From: Streptomyces davaonensis JCM 4913
Lineage (GTDB): Bacteria > Actinomycetota > Actinomycetes > Streptomycetales > Streptomycetaceae
NCBI RefSeq assembly: GCF_000349325.1
Contig: NC_020504.1
Location: forward strand, 1,240,001 to 1,304,000
Direction of reading: 5' to 3'
Length of the DNA: 64,000 nucleotides
Shown: positions 57,259 to 64,000 of the stretch, piece after piece
How the letters are laid out: every line of letters begins with the position of its first letter
Position numbering within the stretch: the first letter of the stretch is position 1
Position numbers and translations under genes: made by a program
Notes under the pieces: model-generated
Told to the model about the DNA's origin: nothing
Seen by the model: the letters and a program-made list of their open reading frames with translations, nothing else
Databases searched by the model: none

Positions 57259-57312
57259 TACTTCGAATGATGTAGACGGAAATCAAAGGGCGGATCTACT
57301 TCGCTCGAAGTA
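57259..57312. promoter_or_regulatory. Palindrome and half-site TACTTCG between the kinase and DUF308 genes
   Basis: A 16-bp palindrome TACTTCGCTCGAAGTA (57297-57312) and a further TACTTCGAA at 57259-57267 lie in the divergent promoter region. The shared TACTTCG core suggests a regulator site, plausibly of the adjacent NarL-type regulator. Confidence 0.72.
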
Positions 57313-57393
57313 CGCGGCCCCTCCCGAAGCCGCTGAGACTCCTCATCGAGGCGACCGTCTCACACCATCACGATCACCGAACGGGACTCCCCG

Positions 57394-57996
57394 ATGACTC
57401 AGACCACCGTGCCCTCGCGTACGACCACCACCACGACGACGTCCTCCGGGCTCCGCTCGCTCTACCTGATCCGAGTCGCCTTCTCCCTGATCTGGGTGGC
57501 ACTCGTCTTCGCGACCTCCGCCTCCCTCGTGTCGGCGGACAAGCCCACCGCGATCGCGGCCGTGCTGCTCGTCGTCTACCCCCTGTGGGACGCCATCGCC
57601 ACGCTCCTCGAACAGCGCATGACCGGCACCGGCTCCATGGACCGCGTCGGTGCCACCAACGTGGCCCTCGGCATCGCCACCGCCGCCGTGATGACAGCCG
57701 CCGTCTTCTCCACCATCGGGGCGGCACTGCTCGTGTTCGGCATCTGGGCCCTCCTCTCCGGAGCGATCCAGCTCGTCGTGGCGATCCGCCGCCGACGCAC
57801 CGTCGGCGCCCAGTGGCCCATGATCATCAGCGGCGGCCTGTCCGTCCTCGCCGGCGCCTCCTTCGCCGCCATGTCCGCCTCGGACACGAGCGGCCTGTCC
57901 GGCATCGCCGGCTACTCGGCCTTCGGCGCCTTCTGGTTCCTGGTCTCCGTCGTCGCCCTGAGCGTCCGCGGCCGCCGCGAGGAGCGCCTGCGCTAG
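57394..57996 (+). CDS. DUF308 (HdeD-like) membrane protein
   Basis: A 200-residue membrane protein with about six helices. A Thr-rich N-terminus (TTVPSRTTTTTTTSS) is followed by GLRSLYLIRVAFSLIWVALV, AAVLLVVYPLWDAIATLL and GAALLVFGIWALLSGAIQLV, as in DUF308/HdeD proteins linked to acid stress in enterobacteria. It is divergent from the two-component operon with TACTTCG palindromes between them, so it is probably a target of that system. Four bases overlap at its end with the DLH gene. Confidence 0.82.
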   Translation: MTQTTVPSRTTTTTTTSSGLRSLYLIRVAFSLIWVALVFATSASLVSADKPTAIAAVLLVVYPLWDAIATLLEQRMTGTGSMDRVGATNVALGIATAAVMTAAVFSTIGAALLVFGIWALLSGAIQLVVAIRRRRTVGAQWPMIISGGLSVLAGASFAAMSASDTSGLSGIAGYSAFGAFWFLVSVVALSVRGRREERLR

Positions 57997-58553
57997 GCGA
58001 GGAAGTCCAGCACGCGGCGCCACGTCAGCTCCGCCGCGGCCGGGTCGTGGTCGGGGAGGTCGGGGTCGGTGTAGAAGTGGCCGACGCCCGGGTAGCGGAA
58101 GACCTCCAGGTCTACGTCGGCCTTCCGCGCCGCCCGCTGGAGAGCGGCCACGCGCTCGGGCGGCGCGAAGGCGTCCGGTTCGGCGGCATGCAACTGGACC
58201 CTGAGTCCCGGCCGGACGGAGGCGGGCAGGTCGGCGGTGGCGTGCAGGAGGAGGACCCCGGCGGCAGCCGGGCGCTCGGGCCAGAGGTCGGTGACGACGC
58301 CCACGCCCATAGAAACGCCGGCGAGCACGGTCTCCTCCGGCAGCCCCGTGAGGGCTTCGCGCGCCCGCTCGATCAGCACCGCCCAGCCCATCCGTTCGAC
58401 CAACCGGAACCCCCGGTCGAGGGTGTCCGCGGTCTCACCCGCGTAGAGGTCGGGCGTCACGACCGTATGCCCGGCGCGGCGCAGTCGTTCGGCGGCGAGG
58501 AGTTCGGCGGGGCGCGGGCCGAGGACGGAGTGGAACAGTGCGACATGGGCCAT
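57993..58553 (-). CDS. Dienelactone hydrolase-family protein
   Basis: A 186-residue alpha/beta hydrolase of the dienelactone-hydrolase family. The nucleophile elbow reads LAGVSMGVGVV with Ser in place of the Cys of classical dienelactone hydrolases. HFYTDPDLPDHDPAAAE near the C-terminus carries the catalytic His region. FHSVLGPRPAELLAAERLR is typical of the N-terminus. The Ser elbow suggests a general esterase. Its start at 58553 faces the kinase gene, and the final bases overlap the convergent DUF308 gene. Confidence 0.85.
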   Translation of the reverse strand: MAHVALFHSVLGPRPAELLAAERLRRAGHTVVTPDLYAGETADTLDRGFRLVERMGWAVLIERAREALTGLPEETVLAGVSMGVGVVTDLWPERPAAAGVLLLHATADLPASVRPGLRVQLHAAEPDAFAPPERVAALQRAARKADVDLEVFRYPGVGHFYTDPDLPDHDPAAAELTWRRVLDFLA

Positions 58554-58683
58554 GGCGTCATCGTGCTGGACTTCAACTCCCTTGCAGCACAAGGGTGAGG
58601 GTTCCGTGATCGGTGACATCGCGGACCCGGCACTGCATAGGCTGAGCACCGCCGAGTGGCCTGTGGGAGCGGGGGAGACAGCG

Positions 58684-60234
58684 GTGCAGGCGGAGTGGAC
58701 GGGGTCGGTGCGGCCCGGGGAGCGGATCGGGCCGTACATCGTGCTCGCCGAGCTGGCCAGTGGCGGGATGGGGCGGGTGTATCTGGCGCGCTCCCCCGGC
58801 GGTCGTACGGTCGCCGTGAAGACGCTGCTGGCGGCGGCCGACGGCGGCACGGTCCCCGATGCGGACCTCCGCCGTTTCGCCCGTGAGGTGGCGCTGGCCC
58901 AGCGGGTGCGCGGGGTGTTCACCGCGAGCGTCGTCGACGCGGACGCGAAGGCCCGGGTGCCGTGGATGGCCACGGAATACGTTCCGGCGCCGTCCCTTCA
59001 GGCGCTGGTGGCGGGCCAGGGACCGCTGCCGTCGGACGGGCTGCACTGGGTGGCGGCCGGGATCGCCGAGGCGTTGGTCAACATCCATGCCGCCGGTCTG
59101 GTGCACCGAGACGTCAAGCCGTCCAACGTGCTGCTCCCCGAGGACGGGCCCCGGGTGATCGACTTCGGGATCTCGCAGGCCGCCGACATCACCCGTACCA
59201 GGGCGGCCCTCGGCACCATCGCGTTCGCCGCGCCCGAACAGGCCCGGGGCGAGCCGACGACGACCGCTTCCGACGTCTTCTCGCTGGGCGCCACGCTGTT
59301 CCACCTCGCCACGGGCCGCAGTCCGTACCGGGACATGGGCCAGGGCACCGCGCTGGAGCAGCTGGTCCGGGCCGCCGAGGGCGACCTCGACCTGACCGGC
59401 CTGCCCACCGAACTCGACGCCCTGATCCGGCCCTGTCTCGCCCTGGACCCCGCCGACCGCCCCGACCCGCGCGAGCTGCTGACGCGGGTCGGCGCCGTCA
59501 TCGCCGCCCGTCCGCAGGCCGGCGGCGCCACCGACTGGCTGCCGCGGAGCTGGTCCACGGCGATCGAACAGCACCGTCGGCGCCGTACCGAGGAGGCCGA
59601 CGCCGCCCAGCGGCGCATCGACCCCGAGGCGGACACCGAGCGCACCCCGCGCAGTCCCGCCGGCACCCGCCGTATGCCCCCGCGGCCCCCGACGGCCGGG
59701 CGGCACCCGCACACCGGGCGCTGGGCCGCGCTGACCCTTGTGGCGCTCCTCGCGGGAGGCGGTGTCGTCTACGCACTCCAGCCGGACGACGGCGGCGGGA
59801 CCCCGGATCCCGTACGGCAGGATCTGCGGCTGGCCCTGGTGGAGCAGAGTCACCAGGGCGCCTGCACCGACGCACTGCCGCCGCCCACCTTCCAGGCGGC
59901 GGAGCCCAACTACTGCTACCAGATCTCCACCCAGGCCGCGGACCGGATGAGCGTCACCCAACTCAAGGATGTCCGCGCCGAGTTGGACCAGAATGCGGGT
60001 GGCTGGGTGATCCGGATGGCGTTCGAGGACGCCGACGCCAAGCGGTTCGCGACGCTCTCCGAGCGGGCGGCGCAGCGCACTCAGCCGCAGAACCAGATCG
60101 CCATCGTCCTCGGGGACCGGCTCATCAGCGCCCCCTCCGTCGGCGAATCCATCACCGGTGGCGAGGTCGACATCAGCGGCAACTTCACCGCGGACGAGGC
60201 GAAGGACCTGGCGAAGGAACTCGGGGCGCCCTAG
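58684..60234 (+). CDS. Ser/Thr protein kinase fused to an extracytoplasmic SecD-like (P1 head) domain
   Basis: A 516-residue protein. The kinase domain has the glycine loop LASGGMGRVYLA, VAVKTLL with the ATP-binding Lys, LVHRDVKPSNVLL catalytic loop, VIDFGIS and FAAPEQA. A Pro/Arg-rich linker is followed by one membrane helix (about 350-370, WAALTLVALLAGGGVVYAL). The outer domain then reads MSVTQLKDVRAELDQNAGG, IVLGDRLISAPSVGESITGG and NFTADEAKDLAKEL, which is very close to the SecD P1 head. Instead of PASTA repeats this kinase therefore senses or binds through a SecD-derived module. The start is GTG 58684 after GGGGGAG, with GTG 58606 as an alternative. Confidence 0.87.
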   Translation: MQAEWTGSVRPGERIGPYIVLAELASGGMGRVYLARSPGGRTVAVKTLLAAADGGTVPDADLRRFAREVALAQRVRGVFTASVVDADAKARVPWMATEYVPAPSLQALVAGQGPLPSDGLHWVAAGIAEALVNIHAAGLVHRDVKPSNVLLPEDGPRVIDFGISQAADITRTRAALGTIAFAAPEQARGEPTTTASDVFSLGATLFHLATGRSPYRDMGQGTALEQLVRAAEGDLDLTGLPTELDALIRPCLALDPADRPDPRELLTRVGAVIAARPQAGGATDWLPRSWSTAIEQHRRRRTEEADAAQRRIDPEADTERTPRSPAGTRRMPPRPPTAGRHPHTGRWAALTLVALLAGGGVVYALQPDDGGGTPDPVRQDLRLALVEQSHQGACTDALPPPTFQAAEPNYCYQISTQAADRMSVTQLKDVRAELDQNAGGWVIRMAFEDADAKRFATLSERAAQRTQPQNQIAIVLGDRLISAPSVGESITGGEVDISGNFTADEAKDLAKELGAP

Positions 60235-61199
60235 GTCTGTGCCCCTCGGCCGACCTCTGTGCGGGACGCGCGAAAGGTGCGCCGGTAGCTGTCCGGGGGC
60301 ACGCCCAGCGTGCGGTTGAAGTGGCGGCGCAGGGTCGTGGCGGTGCCCATGCCGGTGGCTGTCGCGATGGCGTCGACGCTGTTGTCGGAAGTCTCCAGCA
60401 ACTCCTGGGCGCGGCGGATGCGTTGGTTGAGCAGCCATTGCAGTGGGGTGGTGCCGGTCGCCGCGCGGAAGTGCCGGCCCAGGGTGCGCGAGCTGGTCCG
60501 GGCCCGGCGGGCCAGATCCTCCACGGTCAGCGGCTCGTCGAGGCGTTCCATCACCCAGGGCAGCAGCTCGGCCAGCGGGTGGTCGTCTCGGGCGGGCACC
60601 GGTGTGCTGACGAACTGGGCCTGGCCGCCTGCCCGATGGGGCGGCACGACCAGCCGACGGGCGACGGTGTTGGCGACGGAGGAGCCGCGGTCCAGTCGGA
60701 CCAGGTGCAGGCACAGGTCCAGTGCGGCGGCCTTGCCCGCCGAGGTGAGCACCGTGCCGTTGTCGACGTAGAGGACGTCCGGGTCGACCTCGACCAGGGG
60801 ATGGCGGGCGGCCAGCGCGTCGGTGTGTGCCCAGTGCGTGGTGGCGCGCAGGCCGTCGAGCAGGCCCGCGGCGGCCAGTACGAACGCGCCCGTGCACAGG
60901 GAGGCCACGCGGCTGCCTGCCTCGTGCGCCGCGCGTACCGCGTCGACCAGGTCGGCGGGCGGGTCGACGTCGATGTCCGCCCAGCCGGGGACGATCACCG
61001 TGTCGGCCTGCGCGAGCCGGTCGAGCCCGTGGTCGGGCTCCAGCAGGAACCGTCCGACCCGCACCGGGCCGGGCCCGCACACGCTCATGTCGTACCAGGG
61101 CCCGGGGATGGCATCGGGGGCGGACCCGAACACCTCCTGGGCCACGGAGAGTTCGAAGTGCAGCATCCCGTCGGTGAGGGCGAACGCCACGGTATCCAT
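60231..61199 (-). CDS. GlxA-type AraC regulator (DJ-1/PfpI plus AraC HTH)
   Basis: A 322-residue regulator. The N-terminal half is a DJ-1/PfpI amidotransferase-like domain (VAFALTDGMLHFELSVAQEV and ASLCTGAFVLAAAGLLDG, with Cys in the nucleophile-like elbow). The C-terminal AraC HTH is LARRARTSSRTLGRHFRAAT, then SVDAIATATGMGTATTLRRH. It is the AraC-fused class common in actinobacteria. It is divergent from the saccharopine-dehydrogenase-like gene, and two inverted repeats lie between them. ATG 61199 is chosen, although the GTG at 61238 would place a palindrome inside the coding region. Its stop overlaps the kinase stop tail-to-tail. Confidence 0.88.
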   Translation of the reverse strand: MDTVAFALTDGMLHFELSVAQEVFGSAPDAIPGPWYDMSVCGPGPVRVGRFLLEPDHGLDRLAQADTVIVPGWADIDVDPPADLVDAVRAAHEAGSRVASLCTGAFVLAAAGLLDGLRATTHWAHTDALAARHPLVEVDPDVLYVDNGTVLTSAGKAAALDLCLHLVRLDRGSSVANTVARRLVVPPHRAGGQAQFVSTPVPARDDHPLAELLPWVMERLDEPLTVEDLARRARTSSRTLGRHFRAATGTTPLQWLLNQRIRRAQELLETSDNSVDAIATATGMGTATTLRRHFNRTLGVPPDSYRRTFRASRTEVGRGAQT

Positions 61200-61268
61200 G
61201 TCCGGAATTGTATGGGCAGTGTCGTTCCGGACACTCACGCCGGGGCAATCCTTCCGGCCAGGATTGCC
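61200..61268. promoter_or_regulatory. Two inverted repeats in the divergent GlxA/saccharopine-dehydrogenase-like promoter region
   Basis: IR1: GTCCGGAA (61200-61207) with TTCCGGAC (61225-61232), 17-base centre. IR2: GGCAATCC (61244-61251) with GGATTGCC (61261-61268), 9-base centre. Both are perfect 8-bp arms. They are good candidate operators for the GlxA-type regulator. Confidence 0.78.
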
Positions 61269-61299
61269 TCATCGGAACGCACGAGAGCGGGGAGAGGTC

Positions 61300-62325
61300 A
61301 TGGGACCGGGTCAGAAGGTCGCGGTGTTCGGGGCGTACGGGCACACCGGGCGGTTCGTGGTGGCGGAGCTGCTGGCCCGGGGGTTCGTGCCGGTGCTCTC
61401 CGGCCGTGACGCCGAGAAGCTGCGGGCGTCGGCCGCGCCGGGCCTGGAGCTGCGTCCGGCGTCGGTGGACGACGCGGCCTCACTGGACCGCGCGCTGGCC
61501 GGCACGGCGGCCGTGATCAACGCCGCGGGGCCGTTCGCGACGACCGCGGGGCCGGTGATCGAGGCGGCGCTGCGCGCCGGGATCCCGTATGTGGACGTGG
61601 CGGCCGAGATCGAGGCGAACGACGACATGTTCACGCACTTCGACGAGCGGGCCCGTGCGGCGGGCGCGCTGGTCGTGCCCGCGATGGCCTTCTACGGCGG
61701 ACTCGGCGACCTGCTGGTCACGGCCGCGATGGGCGACTGGACGAGCGCCGACGAGGTGCATGTCGCGTACGGGCTGAGCGGCTGGCACCCCACCGCCGGG
61801 ACGCGGATCGCGGGCGACGTGTCGCGGGAGCGGCGGGGCGGCAAGCGGGTCCGGTACGCCAAGGGGCGGCTGGAGTACCACGACGACGCCCAGTCGATCG
61901 TGGAATGGCCGTTCCCGGAGCCACTCGGCACGCGGTCGGTGTACGCGGAGTTCACGATGGCCGACGTCGTCACCGTCCCCAGCCACCTGACGGTCCCCGA
62001 GGTACGGACGTACATGACGACCGAGGCCGCCGCGGAACTCTCGTCCCCGGACACCCCGGCCCCGGCCGCGTCCGACGAGCACGGCCGCTCCGACCAGACC
62101 TTCCTGGTCGACGTCCTCATCCGCTCCGCGGGCCGGGAACGCCGCGCGGTGGCACGCGGCCAGGACATCTACGCGGTGACGGCGCCGCTGGCGGTGGAGG
62201 CGGTGCGCCGCATCCTCGCGGGACAGACGACGGCGGTCGGCGCCGCGTCAGCGGGCGCGGCCTTCGACGCGGCTGACTTCCTGGCCGCTCTGTCGGCACA
62301 CGTCTCGGTCGACCTCCCCCGCTAG
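61300..62325 (+). CDS. Saccharopine dehydrogenase-like NAD(P)-binding oxidoreductase
   Basis: A 341-residue Rossmann protein. The N-terminal loop is VAVFGAYGHTGRFVVAELL, typical of saccharopine-dehydrogenase-like proteins (also called trans-acting enoyl reductase-like). VINAAGPFATTAGPVIEAAL and YVDVAAEIEAN follow. The substrate part is around GWHPTAGTRIAGDVSRERR. GGGGAGAGG precedes the ATG at 61300. It is divergent from the GlxA-type regulator and presumably its target. True substrate unknown. Confidence 0.85.
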   Translation: MGPGQKVAVFGAYGHTGRFVVAELLARGFVPVLSGRDAEKLRASAAPGLELRPASVDDAASLDRALAGTAAVINAAGPFATTAGPVIEAALRAGIPYVDVAAEIEANDDMFTHFDERARAAGALVVPAMAFYGGLGDLLVTAAMGDWTSADEVHVAYGLSGWHPTAGTRIAGDVSRERRGGKRVRYAKGRLEYHDDAQSIVEWPFPEPLGTRSVYAEFTMADVVTVPSHLTVPEVRTYMTTEAAAELSSPDTPAPAASDEHGRSDQTFLVDVLIRSAGRERRAVARGQDIYAVTAPLAVEAVRRILAGQTTAVGAASAGAAFDAADFLAALSAHVSVDLPR

Positions 62326-62342
62326 GCAGGAGCCACCCGGCC

Positions 62343-62807
62343 TCACTCAGGGCTGAACGTCAGCACCTGTGACCAAGGGCTCCACCGGTATCCGGCGCCG
62401 GAGTAGGTGACGCGCATGCGCGCGGCGACGCCCCATTCGGCGTTGTCACCCGGATATCTCTCCGACCACAGACGGCCATTCACGCGACGGCTCTGCGGGG
62501 ACGCGTGGATGCTGCCGGACTGGGCGGGGAACCACCGCGTCCAGTCTCCGTTCTGCAAGGTGCGGTACTGGATCTGATAGCGGACGGAGACGGGACTCGC
62601 GAAGTTTCCGTTCACGTATCCGTGCACATCCATGGTGACGATGTTGTTGCCGTCGAGGTCGTTGTCGATGCATGCGGCACCGCGCGCCTTGCCGATGCCT
62701 TTCGGACTCCCGCACGCCGCGATGTCCGCGTGCGCCGCGGGTGCCGGCCCGGCCAGCGCGGCTCCGGCGAGTGAGACGACGACACCGATGTATCCGAGCT
62801 TCTTCAA
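62343..62807 (-). CDS. Secreted hypothetical protein
   Basis: A 154-residue protein with a Sec signal peptide (MKKLGYIGVVVSLAGAALAG, cleavage after AHA at about 28). The mature protein begins with a small Cys-pair region (AACGSPKGIGKARGAACIDN) and is then beta-rich with Trp/Tyr-rich segments (WTRWFPAQSGSI, YRWSPWSQVL). I do not recognise a family. It is convergent with the saccharopine-dehydrogenase-like gene. A small exported structural or inhibitory protein is possible. Confidence 0.7.
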   Translation of the reverse strand: MKKLGYIGVVVSLAGAALAGPAPAAHADIAACGSPKGIGKARGAACIDNDLDGNNIVTMDVHGYVNGNFASPVSVRYQIQYRTLQNGDWTRWFPAQSGSIHASPQSRRVNGRLWSERYPGDNAEWGVAARMRVTYSGAGYRWSPWSQVLTFSPE

Positions 62808-62904
62808 AGCCCCGCTCCCATCGTTGAGGACCGGTCGACATGCCTACCCGGCCCTCACACGAAACGCCGCAGGTCGGGGCCGTTTCACACGATGGGGCGA
62901 CCGC

Positions 62905-63276
62905 CTAGGGCCGGAACTCGTGCACGACCTCGATGGTGCCGACGATGTGGGCGTTGAACTCGTCGAGGTCCTCGGCGGGTACCCACAGCTCCAGGATCGT
63001 CCTGCCGCCCGCCTGCTGGACGGGGTAGCGGCTGAGGAAGTCGGTCTCGACCTCGAAGCGGGTCACGAAGCCGGCGCCGCTGTGCTTGACGTTCCAGTCG
63101 AGGGCGATCTTCACCGCGTACTCCTCGTTGAGGACCGGGTAGAAGATCGGCTGCTCGGGCAGTCGCGGGGGCCAGGCGCGCCACCCCAGCTCGCGGACCA
63201 GGGCCAGCTCCTCGGGTCCGGTGGGGCGCCAGAGGGTCGTCGTCGCGGGCGGGCGGCTGGTCATCGCGGTGCGCAT
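62905..63276 (-). CDS. Conserved hypothetical protein (annotated in relatives as ADP-ribosylation/crystallin J1)
   Basis: A 123-residue cytoplasmic protein. The Trp/Pro-rich stretch ELGWRAWPPRLPEQPIFYPV and DWNVKHSGAGFVTRFEVETD followed by LELWVPAEDLDEFNAHIVG are highly conserved features I recall from actinobacterial proteins labelled ADP-ribosylation/crystallin J1, a name that is not evidence of such activity. ATG 63276 and 63264 both begin the protein plausibly. It is divergent from the MarR gene across about 180 bases, so it is probably controlled by that regulator. Confidence 0.72.
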   Translation of the reverse strand: MRTAMTSRPPATTTLWRPTGPEELALVRELGWRAWPPRLPEQPIFYPVLNEEYAVKIALDWNVKHSGAGFVTRFEVETDFLSRYPVQQAGGRTILELWVPAEDLDEFNAHIVGTIEVVHEFRP

Positions 63277-63458
63277 TCCGTGCGGGGCGCCGGTCGTCGG
63301 TGTCGGCCGGTCGAGGATCTTGACGCTAGCGGGAGCGCGCGGGGCGGCGCCAGCGAGTATCGCCAGATAATTGCAGACGGGCTATACTTGCGTACGACGA
63401 CAATTTCACCGATGACATATCCTGGGTGACAGTCACACCGGACGGAGGAGACGGCCCC

Positions 63459-63917
63459 ATGACCGCCACAGACCCCGCGCTCACCGCGCTCGCCCAGGGC
63501 TGGTGCGCCCTGTCCCTGCTGCACGGGCGGATCGAGGCCTACATCGAGCGCGCCCTCCAGTCCGGCCACGACCTCAGCGTGCGCGAGTACTCGCTGCTCG
63601 ATGTCCTCAGCCGCCAGCACAGCGGTGAGGGCGGCCACCTCCAGATGAAGCAGGTCGCCGACGCGGTCGTGCTCAGTCAGAGCGCCACCACCCGTCTGGT
63701 GACCCGCCTGGAGGACCGGGGCCTGCTCTCCCGCTACCTCTGCCCCACCGACCGCCGCGGCATCTACACCGACGTCACCGAGGCAGGGCTGAAGCTCCTC
63801 GAAGAGGCCCGCCCCACCAACGAGTCCGCCCTCCGTGAGGCCCTCGACGAGGCGGCGCAGAACCCCGAACTGGCGCCCCTGGTCCGGGCCGTGGAGACCC
63901 TCCGCGTCCCCGTCTGA
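63459..63917 (+). CDS. MarR-family transcriptional regulator
   Basis: A 152-residue regulator. LSVREYSLLDVLSRQHSGEG begins the HTH, VADAVVLSQSATTRLVTRLE is the recognition region, and CPTDRRGIYTDVTEAGLKLL the wing and dimer helix. GGAGGAG lies 8 bases before the ATG at 63459, which decides it over an in-frame start at 63426. A TATACT -10-like box lies near 63384 in the unusually A/T-rich upstream gap. It is divergent from the small conserved gene and probably represses both. Confidence 0.88.
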   Translation: MTATDPALTALAQGWCALSLLHGRIEAYIERALQSGHDLSVREYSLLDVLSRQHSGEGGHLQMKQVADAVVLSQSATTRLVTRLEDRGLLSRYLCPTDRRGIYTDVTEAGLKLLEEARPTNESALREALDEAAQNPELAPLVRAVETLRVPV

Positions 63918-63926
63918 GCGACCGCG

Positions 63927-64000
63927 TCAGCCCGCCGGAGTCGATCGCGCCGCCGCCAGTGCCTGTTCCGCGTAGCCCCGGCCGAAGAGGACCGCGTGCA
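63927..64000 (-). CDS. C-terminal fragment of an unidentified gene (truncated by the window edge)
   Basis: Reading from the window edge on the minus strand gives HAVLFGRGYAEQALAAARST, then PAG and stop (TGA at 63927-63929). GC3 and helical character fit a real C-terminus. The product cannot be assigned from 23 residues. It is convergent with the MarR gene, 9 bases away. Confidence 0.5.
   Translation of the reverse strand, partial: HAVLFGRGYAEQALAAARSTPAG

Noticed and set aside
58573..61344. Minus-strand frame of more than 900 codons across the kinase and GlxA-type genes
   Set aside because: Antisense to the kinase and out of frame with the GlxA gene. No credible protein.

Overview
The window is high-GC actinobacterial chromosome, almost certainly from Streptomyces or a close relative. 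The grounds are strong G/C preference at third codon positions, GTG starts, GTGA/ATGA start-stop overlaps, an F420-type LLM oxidoreductase, GlxA-type, MarR, ECF and LuxR regulators, Tat signals, a class F sortase, and a TTA (bldA-type) codon in one regulator. No rRNA, tRNA, CRISPR array, transposase or integrase was seen. It reads as accessory or sub-core chromosome made of short operons of 1-4 genes.

Layout. 1-5.8 kb: a truncated quinone-oxidoreductase-like gene, a cupin, a YheO/DauR-like regulator coupled to a threonine-dehydratase-like enzyme, an orphan FAD subunit of the molybdenum hydroxylase type, and a Tat-exported GH109-like glycosidase. 5.8-14.4 kb: a signal-less M6-like metallopeptidase, a DUF5959-like protein, an MFS transporter with an SRPBCC protein, a SIR2-domain protein, a small Cys-containing protein and a membrane-anchored NACHT NTPase. 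14.4-19.3 kb: a three-gene operon (FG-GAP beta-propeller, IolE-like TIM barrel, pyranose 2-oxidase-like flavoprotein) divergent from a TTA-containing LuxR regulator. This looks like an oxidise-then-eliminate sugar or glycoside pathway. 19.4-23.6 kb: a translationally coupled subtilase, metallo-beta-lactamase-fold and patatin cassette, none of the three with an export signal. It is the best candidate here for an undescribed conflict or proteolysis-lipolysis system. 23.6-27.8 kb: a MalY/PatB C-S lyase, another signal-less subtilase, a TIGR04222-like protein, a small ORF and a CGNR zinc-finger gene flanked by imperfect 21-bp repeats.

27.8-31.7 kb: cbtB-cbtA cobalt transport under a cobalamin riboswitch, a degenerate histidine-phosphatase protein, an ECF sigma/anti-sigma pair and a cupredoxin lipoprotein preceded by four 14-bp tandem repeats. 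31.8-38.1 kb: a 14-TM-type MFS exporter with CsoR-like palindromes, LRV/HEAT and Sel1/TPR repeat proteins, and an aromatic-ring hydroxylase. 38.1-45 kb: DinB, pirin, two tandem MarR regulators, a PepSY membrane protein, peptide deformylase, a second ECF factor with a proline-rich membrane protein, and a class F sortase with a putative substrate. 45-55.4 kb: a pyridine nucleotide-disulfide reductase, thioredoxin, a LacI-pobA-aldehyde dehydrogenase aromatic operon, a TetR/FMN-reductase pair with twin operators, LysR, a zinc ribbon, an LLM oxidoreductase and an FkbM methyltransferase. 55.4-64 kb: a NarL-type two-component system, a DUF308 membrane protein, a dienelactone-hydrolase-like protein, a Ser/Thr kinase fused to a SecD-like domain, a GlxA/saccharopine-dehydrogenase-like divergent pair with two inverted repeats, two small proteins, a MarR gene and the 3' end of an unidentified gene.

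All calls rest on reading motifs in the translated sequence. No database search was run, so family names are recognition-based and functions are inferred.
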